Assembly: GCA_003508835.1 (NCBI GenBank)
Contig: PUFA01000313.1
Coordinates: forward strand, 496,001 to 560,000
Source of the DNA: Eonycteris spelaea
Lineage: Eukaryota > Chordata > Mammalia > Chiroptera > Pteropodidae
Length of the DNA stretch: 64,000 bases
Direction: 5' to 3'
The notes under the pieces are model-generated. The model did no database searches, had not been told where the DNA came from, and saw nothing but the letters and a program-made list of their open reading frames with translations. Shown here piece after piece: positions 25,895 through 36,985 of the stretch (within the stretch, counting starts at the first letter, position 1; each line of letters starts with the position of its first letter). The position numbers and the translations under genes were made by a program.

Positions 25895-26695
25895 AAGTTT
25901 TAAAGGATGGTTTAACAATAGAATTCTCTATATCCATCCACTTCCCCCACACAACTTCTCTAACTCCTGTCCAAGGAATCATCATCTCAGACTTAGATCT
26001 TTGCAATAAACCTCCCAAATGCTATCCCTATTTCTTCCATTGTCACCCTTCACAGATTATTTTTTAACACTACAGTTCAAATAATCTTGTTAAAATACAG
26101 GTCAAAGAATGTCTTTCCTCTGTTGAAGATTTTCATTGTCTTCCTACTTAAATACAGCAAACACACACACACACACACACCAACACACACACACACACAC
26201 ACACACTACAATAGCAACAAGAAAAAAAGCTCAGTTTTTACCTCTCTAAACTCATTTCCTACTACTTTCCTCCTGCTTTGACCACACTAGCCTTTTTTTT
26301 TTTTTTAATGCTATTCTAAGTATGCTTCTAACTCAGAGCCTTTGTGCTGGCTGTTCCCTCTGCCTGGAATACTCTTTCCCCAGATATCCTCAGGATTTGT
26401 TTCCTTACCCAATTCTCTTCTTTACTCAAATGTCACCTTTTCATTGATGCCTTCACGGATGGACACTCTACTGAAAAATACCCCTCCCTCATATTCCTTT
26501 ATGATTTTATTATTTTTAGGTCATTTATCTCATATAACACAGTATATACTGTATCTATTCGTTTTCTCTCCACCCTAATACAATATATAAGCTCCATGAG
26601 TATGGAGACTCCATCCTTTTGGCAGCTGGACAAGTGACTGATGTTTAATAGACACTTCATTTTCTGTTGAATGAATAAATCTCTCTAGTCTTCTC
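25895..26695 (+). mobile_element. L2 LINE 3' end, sense, near complete terminus
   Basis: 'tttgtgctggctgttccctc', 'tgcctggaatactctttccc', 'actcaaatgtcaccttttc' and 'tataagctccatgagtatgg' are diagnostic L2 3' passages. The copy ends in 'ttgaatgaataaatc', the expected L2 terminus. A CA microsatellite and a T-run interrupt the left half. Confidence 0.85.
26160..26206 (+). repeat. (CA)n microsatellite
   Basis: Two CA runs separated by a single interruption near 26181. It lies inside the L2. Confidence 0.95.
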
Positions 26696-26959
26696 CAGTT
26701 CTAATATTCTGAGAGCTATGTTATTGTACATGATTGTCTTATAGGTGAAACCACTCTTTTCTCCATGGTTTTAAGTGTATTAATCAGTGGGGTGCTACAT
26801 GTTTAACACCTAGTAGTTTTCGGGGCGGAGGGGAAATGCCCTGATTGTAGGTAGCATTTGCTGAATTCCACGATGAATACGTTTGCACCATGAACATGGG
26901 GACGAGGTGAAATGCACACGGTTGCCTCTCATGAGCCGATTTGAGCCATCAATAGCACA

Positions 26960-27140
26960 TATCGGATTAATGTATTTGAGGTACCGTGTCACAGAGAATA
27001 CAGGTATTATTATAGACATTTTTCACATGAGGAAACTAGTACCCAGAGAGGTTAAGCATGCCCCTAAGGTTACATAGCTACAAAATTATCTAAATTGGAT
27101 TTATCTCAAGATCAACTCTAGAACCTATGCTCTGAGAAAT
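26960..27140 (-). mobile_element. MIR SINE fragment, minus orientation
   Basis: 'cacatgaggaaactagtacc' and 'cagagaggttaagcatgccc' followed by 'ttacatagctacaaaatta' match the reversed MIR core. The upstream side is too diverged to place. Confidence 0.75.
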
Positions 27141-29776
27141 TCAGCTGTACTGCAGGCCTTAGAAAAATTACCTAAAACAAACATAAGGCATCAAAATGAG
27201 GAAAATTGTAACTATCTGGTAGTATGTATATTAATTGTCAGCCAAGAAGTTACATGTTTTTTTTTCATTTTTTAATTTTGAATCTTTAAAAAATATTTCA
27301 GTTTTCCTAGTAGAGAGCCAAGGCTCTATGCTTTGGTCAGGTTTTTCTCCGGACTTCTGAAAATTGCTATTCAGTTGTGAACAACCTTGATTGGTTGGCC
27401 AGGTACAATCAGTGTCCTCACTACCAATTTGAATTACATTGATAGGAAATACAGGAAGGAGAAAATATTTTTCTGTTTTCTAAATTTTCTCTTAGTTTAT
27501 TTTAGTGGAATTCCTTGGTGAAACCTTACTGAACTGGAAATAGAAAAATCTAGACCCTCTCCTTATTTTCAGAAAGATAAGATACTTAGTGGAGTACATT
27601 TCTATGTTTCAACAGTGCAATATTCCTGAGTTATAAGATAATAATTTTGTTAGGTACTACATGGTTTTTACATTGGGTAGTTATTACAATCAGCCACTGA
27701 ATCAATGACTCTCATTAGAAGGCAGTCTTTCTTTTATTACCATTAATTTAACCTGTTTAGAAGCCCTTATTAAGAATTCATCTAGTAAAACCACGACAGT
27801 TAATATGGATTACATAAACTTGCTCTACTGCCTCAAGAGCTGAAAATAGATTTTTGTTTATTATGTAAGATTAATTAAAAGAAAAAGCTAATGCAGTATG
27901 GCCTTTATTCTTTCATCATGAAACATTGAGTAACAATGCTATTTACTATGCATATTGTGTATAAAATGAATGTATTTATAATAGGTCTGTACCAAATTGA
28001 TTAAATCTAAACAACTAAAACTTGGCATTGAACAATTTAGCGAATGTCCATTGCATTATTTTAGATATTGACCTTTGGAAATTGAAAGAAATCATTTTGA
28101 GGAAGAATCAGAGCCACCAAATTTTATTTTCAGAGGAGTAAGTACTTCTGGATGCCATCTGGTCAAGTCAGGGCATTTAAAATGAAACCATGTTTGGAAT
28201 ATTGAAATCAATGATTGAAATGGCATAGGAGAATATGGAATTTAACTAGTATAACATGCAGATGTGGTATACTTTCGACTATAGTCTATTGCTGTTATCA
28301 AAATTCAGGAGTTGTAAATGATCTTACAGAGACTTGGCCTAGAGAACCAGCAGCAACAAAAACACACTTGAATTTACTTCTAAAAATAGATGTGTAGTTC
28401 CAAATCAGATCTACAGAATCAGTATATGTAGTCAAGGTCCTCAAACCTGGGATTCCAGGATTTGATGATGCTACTATTAGAAATAGTTGAGTATGTTGTT
28501 TCTTTTACATGATAATTTAATTTTAATGTTTCCAATGGAATATGACTACATATAATATATATATATATATGTGTGCACATATATATCTTGGAATATAAAG
28601 GGAATTAGGTCAAAATTTTTTGTAGTGAAGTGATTTTTTTAGAAAGGAAATATTGCAGAAAAAACATCAAATATGAAAAACATTGAATGTGATAGAGAAA
28701 TGTTAAAAGAAACAAAAGGAATTGGGGCATGAAAAACTCATTTTTGCTTGAGAAGTATTTTAAAATCATAAGATGGGGTTGTTTTTACGAATTAATTCAG
28801 CTGCACAAATTTAAAGGCCTGAACTCTAATCCAAATTCTCAGTAACTCTGATGTCTTTGATGTATAATTTAGTGAACTTTAGCTAATAACAGATCAATGT
28901 TTGTGAAATAAAAAATGTTTGGTCAAAGTACTAGAAATCGGTGTCTTTTGGCAATTTTTGTTTATATATATGTTTTGCTTTCATTCCAAGTGTGGTAGGA
29001 TTTATAACCCACCCACCACTCCCCAAAAATATTGATCTGTTTTTCTTGGACAGTGGCATTTAGGGGCCACACAAATCTAAAAAATTGATAATGTAAAAAG
29101 TAACAAAGGTCCATTGGTGGCATAGCTTGTAAAATTTCTGAAACAGCTTGTCGAGTAAGTGAACAAAGGGCCTGTGGAGAGCTTTAGACAGAAACCAAAT
29201 GATAGACTCAATATGAAGCGGAGCATTAGTGTCACTCGACATTGTAAAGACAATCCGCAATGTGTTATGAGGCCCTGATTTGACTTTTAATGTGGATAAG
29301 AGAGACACAAATTATTATTCATGGAAGTCATAAAAGCAGACTTCACCCATGCATTTTCAGCCAAAATTCATTGTAAAATTTTCATTATGGGACAAAAACC
29401 TGACATATAAGAATAATGATTTTTGCCATAAATTGGCACACATCCAGGGTGAAAACAGAGAACCTGTTTACTAAAAACTAAGTCCACCCATCCCATCAAA
29501 GAGTGAACACATCTTAATCCTTCATAATAAACAAGAGTCAGGATGATTTTAGTTGAGCCACAAGTCTGTTTTGGAAACATTTTATAAGGCTGAAGCAAGA
29601 TGTTTTAATTTTCTGTGCCTCAGTTTCTTTAATTACAAAAGATAAAAATTCTGTGGTGTTCGTTGTTCTTACAGAGAGGCTCTGGGATTAGCAAAGAAGG
29701 GATTGGTAGGCCCTTCAGATATAGGACATATGGTAGCAATACTCAATAACAGGAAAGCAGTAGTTTATGATTATCA
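27141..29776. other. Unique stretch without assigned content
   Basis: No known repeat or gene is recognisable apart from a short AT/GT-rich run near 28553-28586. Two adjacent minus-strand frames (29368-29598, 76 codons; 29060-29308, 82 codons) show no domain that I know. Confidence 0.45.
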
Positions 29777-29791
29777 GGCAAAAGCATTTCT

Positions 29792-31397
29792 TTTTGTACT
29801 TAGTTTTCAATTACAGTTGACATTCGATATCATTTTATAATAGTTGCAAGTGTGCAGCATAGTGGATAGTCATTTATGTAATTTATGAAATGATCCCCTC
29901 AATCAGTACCTACCTCACACTATGTATAGTTAATATAATATTATTGATATTCCCTATATTTTACTTAACTTCCCCATGACTATTTCATAACTACCCATTT
30001 GTACTTCTTAATCCCTTTACCTTTTTCACTCAGCCCCTGAACCTTTCTCCCATCCGGCAACCACCAGTTGGTTCTCTGTACCTGTGACTCTGCTTCTGTT
30101 TTGTTGGTTCATTTATTTTGTTCTTTAGATTCCACATATAACTGAGATCATATGGTATTTGTCTTTCTCTGTCTGACTTATTTTACTTACCATAATACCC
30201 TCTAGGTCCATCCAGGTTGTCACAAATGGTAAGATTTCATTCTTTTTTATATAGCCAACTACTATTCCATTACATATGTATACCACCTCTTTATCCAGTT
30301 GTCTATTGAGGGACACTAAGGTTGCTTCAATATCTTGGCTATTGTAAAGAGTGCTGTGGTGAACATAGTGCATATAACTTTTCAATTTAGTGTTTTGTAT
30401 TTCTTTGGATAAATACTCAAAATTAGGATTGCTGTGTCATAAGGTAGTTCTATTTTCAATTTTTTGATTAACCTTAATACAGTTTTCCATAGTGGCCGCA
30501 CTAACCTGCAATCCCACCAACAGTGCATGAGGGTTCCCTTTTCTCCACATCCCTGCCAACAATTGTTTGTTGATTTATTGATGATGGCCTTTCTGACAGA
30601 TGTGAGGGGATATCTCATTACAGTTTTAATTTGCATTTCTCTGATTATTAGTGACAGTGAGCATCATTTCATATGTTTGTTGGCTGTTTGTATGGCCTCT
30701 TTGGAGACATGTCTATTCAGGTCCTCTGCCCATTTTTTAATTATATCGTTGTGTTTTTTTTGTTTGTCTGTTTTGTTTTTTTCCGGGTCAAGTTGTATAA
30801 GTTCTTTATAAATTTTGGATACTAATCCCTTATTGGCTGTATAACTAGGGAATACCTTCTCCCAGTCAGTATGTTGTCTTTTCATTTTGTTGATAGTTTC
30901 CTTTGCTGTGCAAAAAATTTTTTAGTTTGACGTAGTTCTGTTTATTTATTTTTTTCTTTTTGTTTCCCTTGCCTGAGGAAATATATCAGAAAAAAATATT
31001 AGTAAGAGAAATGTCAGAGTTTACTGCCTATATTTTCTTCTAGGATTTTTTATAGTTTTAATTAAGTCCATTTTGAGTTTATTCTTGTATATGATGTAAT
31101 AAATTGTTTCTAGTTTAATTTTGCATGTATTTGTCCAGTTTTTTTTCAAATACCATCTATCGAATTGGCTGTCTTCACCCTATTGTATAGTCTTGCCTTC
31201 TTTGTCATAGATTAATAGACCATATAGGCATGGGTTTATTTCTGGGCTCTCTATTCTGTTCCATTGATCAATGTATCTATCTGTTTTTATGCCAGTACCA
31301 TGCCGTTTTGATGACTGTAACCTTGTAGTATAGTTTGATATCAGGGAGCATAATACCACCAATTTTGTTCTTCTTTCTCAATACTGCTGTGGTTTTG
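29792..31397 (-). mobile_element. 5'-truncated L1, minus orientation, with target-site duplication
   Basis: The reverse complement is a bat-type L1 3' UTR plus the ORF2 C-terminal half. The direct repeats ggcaa[a/t/]-type at 29777-29791 (ggcaaaagcatttct) and 31398-31412 (ggcaaatgcatttct) differ at one of 15 positions, so the insertion boundaries are well set. It is about 1.6 kb long. It closely parallels the L1 at 8651-10765 in sequence, and the two are probably of the same subfamily. Confidence 0.9.
30125..30885 (-). pseudogene. L1 ORF2 C-terminal remnant in three frames
   Basis: Three successive minus-strand frames cover the ORF2 C-terminus. At 30664-30885 '[12 protein letters not shown]' and '[12 protein letters not shown]' are readable. 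At 30382-30636 the knuckle '[18 protein letters not shown]' fits CX3CX7HX4C and is followed by '[10 protein letters not shown]'. At 30125-30385 'KKNEILPFVTTWMDL' and 'TEKDKYHMIS' lead to the natural end of ORF2. The shifts between frames show at least two indels. It is non-functional but still very readable, so this copy is among the younger L1s here. Confidence 0.88.
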
Positions 31398-31412
31398 GGC
31401 AAATGCATTTCT

Positions 31413-34039
31413 CTGCCTTTCTGAGACAGTGTGTATAATTTGAAAATAAAGTCAGAGAGAAAAAAATTGTGTTCAAATGAAAGATGTAAAACTTCAAATG
31501 ATTTCGTATCTGTGTATTAACTTAACTAGACTGTGCCTGCATTGAATTTCTTTAAATAAAAATTATCTTAGGTCAAGAGGGACTCTTTTGTTACTGAGTG
31601 TTTGAAAAATACCTTCTAGCACTGGGTGTCATTCCAAAATCCATATATTGCCCTTTTTTTGCTTCTTGCTCATTGAATTATGTTTATATTTTTGGCATTC
31701 AAAGACTCCACACAATGTTATTAGTCTGTTTTATATATACTGTTAACACAGTATATGTAAAGACCTTTCTCCTGTAGTTCCTGAAGACATTTCAAAAATT
31801 ATGAAAGATGGTACCTCTGCTAGCTGGATAGTCATATATGCTGACAATAAAATTGGTCCACTTAAATTTTTAAGGAGCTAGAACAATCTCAAATGAAATG
31901 TAAAATCAATACCTTGTGCATTTTTTATAGAACATACTAGCTAAGCCAGTATTAGAGATGAAAGCTAGAGATCAAAATAGACATAGAATATGATGATTTC
32001 TCTGTTGGTATTAGATATTCTTTCCTAAGTGGAAGGGATATGTTCTAGCCAAGTGTTTTGTAAAGTGAATTTATGTTAAGTGAATCTTCCTTTCCAATTG
32101 ACTTCCAATAGGAAATTAAAAGTTTATTCTAATGTTTATAAAACAAATTCTTATTGACTTTTAGATATATTAAAATCCTCCTGCAGGATGTAGGAGATGT
32201 TAGAAAGTTGTATTTAAATGCAAAATTATTAATTTTTGCTAATGAATTAGTGACTGTGTTATCTGTTATACATATACATACAGTATCTGAGTTTATAGGC
32301 AGTAAGGAGGTAATTTTGAATTTTAATATCTTCCTTTATAATAATATTTATTTACCCTTGAATGAGTTTACAATTATACATACTGTGCAAGACGATAATA
32401 ATGCCCTAAATTCAGAATAAGTCAGGAAAAGGAAAAAAATATGAGGATTAAAAATAAAATAAAATACATAAGGTACCAGTACTTCTGGTAATGTGAGAAT
32501 CTGTCTCATTGACTGTTTCATTCCCTATATAATAGCTCAATAATTGACTTCCAGTGTGTATATTATTGGGATATTGCCGTTAATGCTGTCCCAATATCCT
32601 GCACAAGCAAGTCTGAAGACTAACAATTGCATGAAGCTCTTTCTTAGCCTCCAGTCACCTTAACCGTTAATGTTATGAACTGACAATTCCTTCTGCACTC
32701 TTCATATCACTTGAACTTGTTGATCTCTTTCAGGGTATCTCCTGAGGTCATCCATGACTTTTTACAGTTGGCTCGAAAGGGAAACAATTGAAGTATTAAA
32801 GTGAAACACTAAAATATTCCCTCCTTGCTGAGCAAGGGAAGTTTAAGAAAATATGTACTGGGACTGATAGTTGCCTGGCAACTGTCTGCTAACCATTAGC
32901 ACATTAGTGGATGGTGCCTGTGTTGATGGCTCTTCTCCCAAAGTAAAGACTTGTTAATTGACTTTCAGTGGTAATATCATTAGGACATATTAATAAAGTG
33001 GTGTTTTTGAGCTTGACAGAATAGTATCATGATGCTGAGGCTGGCAAAATATTGAGTATTAGCTAGCTTCAACAGGTCTGTTATGAAGTCATATATGGAT
33101 TTATTAGTTAATGCTGCTTTCAGGCAAATTAGTAACATTAGATATTAGCCCGTTATTAATGTATTATCTTAACTAAGGCAAATGATGTTACATAGTCTTC
33201 AGCTGGACATAATGCCTTTGAATAATTTACTAACATTTAGTGGTAGCACTTTTGAAGGTAAAATTTGAGACTGTTTATATTCCTGAAGTTTGGAATACAG
33301 TTCCATGAATCCTCATTAACCAAAGTTCATATGTATAAAGTATGTGTTTGTAATTAGTTTAATATTTACAAATGTAATTTAGAAACATAATATAAAAAGT
33401 CAAAAAGCAGTGAAGTGCCTATAAGGGAAAAGAGAAGTTCATGAACCATCTCTTCAATGCAACCACTTGTTCTTCTTTTATCTCTTGATTTTTGTATTTC
33501 TTCCAGATTTGTGACTAACATTTTTGATTGTTGTGTTTGTATTTTTCACTCATATATATTATCTATTGACTTTTTTATGGTAGATGAGGATTTAGTTCTT
33601 TTACTCTACTTCATCTTTGAATTTTATCCATATAATCCAATTTCAGTTTTCATTACATTAATAGTCAGTGGTTACATTCGTTAGGATTACATAAACATTG
33701 TTCAGAATTCAGCCACATAAGGTGCTATAATAATATCTTTTTATACAACTTTCTGTTATGTTCTAGCATTAAATTTCCATGTTTTTATTGGCCTAAATCT
33801 ATTTAATGTGAATATTAAGTATGCCAGATCTGTAAAAGGTCTTTCAACACTACGTTTCCAAATACTCAAACCTATGAACTAATTTATCAGTTTTTTTTTT
33901 CTCACAACGATTGTTCCCACAATTGCTGGTAGTCCTGATTCGAGCTGGACCTGTAGTTCTTTAAGATAGCTTTCATGATGACTTCTTTCCTATACTGAGC
34001 CCCTTTTATTATTGTTATTATTTGATTGCCTACTCTCAT
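31413..34039. other. Unique, repeat-poor stretch
   Basis: I recognise no transposon over 2.6 kb, which is unusual for this window. It holds a cluster of dyad-symmetric motifs near 32.8 kb, listed separately. The longest frame is 88 codons (32154-32420), with no domain. Confidence 0.5.
32775..32882 (+). promoter_or_regulatory. Candidate transcription-factor site cluster (IRF-, MARE-half- and X-box-like)
   Basis: Four motifs lie within 108 bp. 'GAAAGGGAAAC' (32775-32785) fits the GAAANNGAAAC interferon-response pattern. 'GTGAAAC' follows at 32801-32807. 'CCTTGCTGAGCAAGG' (32823-32837) is a perfect 15 bp dyad holding a MAF-like half site. 'GTTGCCTGGCAAC' (32870-32882) is a perfect RFX X-box dyad with a one-base spacer. 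The surrounding DNA is repeat-free. Sequence match alone cannot show activity, and matches of this length also arise by chance in 64 kb. Confidence 0.35.
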
Positions 34040-35285
34040 CTTTTCTTAGATTACTCCTTCATTTTGTAGAGCCCATTTATAGCTGGCAAAATTCTTCAAT
34101 GCCTCCCCCAAATTCCTGGCCCCTTATCCCTGTCATTCACCTTGTTCCAATTATTCAACCAATTATTAATCTAGGTGCTGCTATAAATGGATTTTTCAGA
34201 TGTAATTAAGGATCCAAATCAGTTAACCTTAAGATAGATGTTGTGTAGAGGGCCATCTTCCAACCAGCTGCTCCTCTCCAGGACTGTCCACTCCTGTAGA
34301 GGACCATTCCCCTATATGGAAGCTGGGTGCCGAACTGTCACTTGGCCCCAGATTCTTCTTCCTTATTAGGAGGAACCTGTCCCCTATTCTGGATACACAG
34401 TGAGCTTTTTTGTTTTGCTTAAGCATGTTCTTCACAAGGCTCCTGGCTGGCCTCACCAGTATATGTGGCCCTCACAGGAAGAGTACATGGTCTTTGCCTA
34501 CAACATAAAAGGGGTATGTGCAGTCCATCACCTTCCATCAGCTATGGGGAGGGACTGTCTGGCCACAGGGGACCAGCACACACTACCGATGCTAACTTTG
34601 CTGCATCTCTTCTCTCGTGTGTGAGGAAAACCTTGTTCCAACCGTGCCTTGTCTGTTGAGGCCTCCTTGTGACTCTGAACCCATAGAATATGCAATAGGC
34701 TGAGGTCTGTGGGCTCCTTCTTCCCATGGTGGGCACTGTGATGATCTGTGCCTTTCTTTGTGGTGAGATGGTGGCTGGATATTCCTGTTCCACATAGGAA
34801 GATTATCTGGGTGGGCCAGACCTAATCACAAGAGCCCTTAAAAATCAGGGAATTTCCTTCAACCTGGTTGTAGAGGAGGAAGTGAGAGATAAGAAGCATT
34901 AGAAGGATTCAAGTCACTGTTTCTGCCTCAGAGTTGGAGGGGATCATGTGTCAAGGAATGTGACAGCTTCTAGGACCAGCCCCTATCTAATGATGAGCAA
35001 AGAAGGGGGTCATCAGACCTACAAACTCAAGAAACTGACTTTTGCCAACAGCTTCAATAAGCTTGGAAGCGATTTCTCTCTCAGAGCTTTCAGATAAGAG
35101 CCCAGTCTGGCTGTAACCTTGACTTCAGTCTGTCTGGGACCCTAATCAAAGAACCTGCTAACCCCAGCCCACCCTAGCTCAGATTTCTCACCTAAAAACA
35201 TTTGAGATAATGAACAGAAGTTGTTTTAATTTTCTAAGTTTCTGGTAGCTTATTATGCAACAATATGAAACCAACACAACATCCT
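34040..35285 (+). mobile_element. Ancient LTR-like relic (MaLR/MLT1-type?), split by a younger LTR
   Basis: 'cagatgtaattaaggatcc' on the left and 'tctgggtgggccagacctaa' with 'tcacaagagcccttaaaa' on the right belong to one familiar LTR text. They are separated by the insertion at 34239-34794. The right end has 'ttgttttaattttctaagtt' and 'gcaacaatatgaaaccaa', which resemble the usual end of these LTRs. I recall this as a MaLR/ERVL-type LTR, but the exact family is uncertain. The left boundary is approximate. Confidence 0.6.
34239..34794 (+). mobile_element. Probable solo LTR of an endogenous retrovirus
   Basis: The 556 bp segment starts with TGTTGTG and ends with CCACA, so it has the TG...CA ends of an LTR. 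It interrupts the older LTR text exactly, since the words on each side ('cttaagata' and 'ggaagattatctgg') belong together. The flanking bases taga and tagg suggest a 4 bp target duplication with one change. A TATA-like 'cataaaag' lies at 34504-34511. There is no internal retroviral sequence, which is expected after LTR-LTR recombination. Frames of 65-83 codons on both strands are chance. The retroviral class is not assigned. Confidence 0.6.
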
Positions 35286-36635
35286 TCATCCATTTCTGGG
35301 AAATTATAATGTCTTAAGTGCCTAAAGTAAATCTGATATCATGTTTAATATTTTAATTTTCATTCATCAACATTTTATATTTGAATATCAGAATACATCT
35401 AAAATTCACAATTTAAAATGGATTTCTTAGGTGCATATGAGGTGAACACTTTTTAAACATCTTGAACACTGTGATAATGTCTCCACAGTGTTGATTCAAC
35501 CAAAGATTAAATGCTGTCAAACATACTAAAAAATTAAATCTGGAAAAAATTTTAGCAGCCGCATGTAGACACTGTGTTTTAATTTTTCCATAATATAAAA
35601 CAATCAACTAACTCATTGCTTTAACTCTATGGTGTTAAACAATCAATTCAATATTTTTTCTCTAACTGAATCACTTTGTTGGTGAAACCTAGTAGTTGTC
35701 ATGTTGTGGCTTCTGTTTTTTTAAATAAATTAATGTAAAACATATTTTAATCAATGTAAAACAATCTCAGATAACTTTAAGAAAACTATTGAAAATAAGA
35801 TTTCATATAGCTTCAAGTTGGAGATGGTATTCGATAAACAAACGTGTGAAGCTTCTCAGTCTCATTACTGTAAATGGAAAAGTTGTAGAACCACTTTTTT
35901 ACATTCTGCACAATTGCAGATCTGCTCCTTGAATGGTAATGCATGTTTTAAAGTATGAGCAAGCTTGATTATGTAGCCCCAGATACGTAATGGAACAGAA
36001 GGCTAATGCTTAGGCTGATTCTGCCCTAAGTAAAATCCATCTGTTTACTACTCAGGCAGCATGCAATTCAGCTTTGTTTGAGTAGAACAAGATCTATACT
36101 TGAGGTTATTTTCTGTCCACTAAGAGAAAGGCATGGGGAAATGTCATAGTAAGACTTTTGTATTTTGTAAGATGGGGTTCCCAGCAAACTCCAAGTGTAT
36201 ACTGTGCCTCAAATTTGGTCAACCTGGAAATGCTACTTGATGGTATTCTTGCAACACTAGTCTATAATCACGTACATAGAGATCCTGGAGGCTCTCACAC
36301 AAAAGCAGCTGATTATTAATTTCATGTAAAAGGAAACAAGATTAATAAAGAGAACTTTATATTAGATGTTAGTTTAAATATCCACAGATTATCTTTTTGG
36401 ATCATTATGAAAATGTAAAACATAGCTTTGAAAATGCCACTTTGGGAAACATTTTCCTGACATACACATAATTATTTCTGAAGAGGCTGCTATATTCATA
36501 TTATATTTTATATTTTCAAAGGATATTTTGATTAGCTTTGATCACCTCTTCAGAATTTCCCAGATACTCTGCACCAAAAGGCATATTTCTTCTGCCTATA
36601 GGTACTTCTATATAGTCTAATAATTTTCGAGATCA
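35286..36635. other. No recognisable feature
   Basis: AT-rich unique sequence. I see no named repeat and no coding signal. Confidence 0.45.
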
Positions 36636-36639
36636 AGAT

Positions 36640-36890
36640 CAAACAGTGGCTCATTTGTGAAACTTTCTATAACTTCTGCTCTTTCCTCTGTCTGTCCCCT
36701 GACAGCACCTCACTTAAACTTCTAATAGAGTGGTCATTTCTTTCTACCTATTTTCAGTGGCGTCCATTTCACTCAACTCTGGGAGATCGCAAGCTCCTTG
36801 AAAGCAGAGGTTATGCACTATGTCCAGAACCCTTATGTAAGACTCACAAGGTAGAGACTCCATAAATGTCCTATTGAGTTGAATCTGAAA
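36640..36890 (+). mobile_element. L2 LINE 3' fragment, sense
   Basis: 'tgtgaaactttctataactt', 'gcaagctccttgaaagcaga' and 'gactccataaatgtcctatt' followed by 'gagttgaatctg' match the L2 3' end, in decayed form. Confidence 0.75.
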
Positions 36891-36896
36891 AAGTAA

Positions 36897-36985
36897 TCCA
36901 ATTGGATAAAGAACATGTAATACATACAATGGAATATTACTCAGCCACAAGAAAAAATGAAATGCAGCCATTTGCAAAAAGTAAT
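36897..36985 (+). mobile_element. Short L1 ORF2 C-terminal fragment, sense
   Basis: 'tggataaagaacatgtaata' and 'caatggaatattactcagcc' are hallmark text of the L1 ORF2 C-terminus. About 90 bp is recognisable, directly after the L2. Confidence 0.8.

Noticed and set aside
34012..34795. Several frames of 64-83 codons
   Set aside because: They overlap on both strands within LTR sequence, which does not code for protein.
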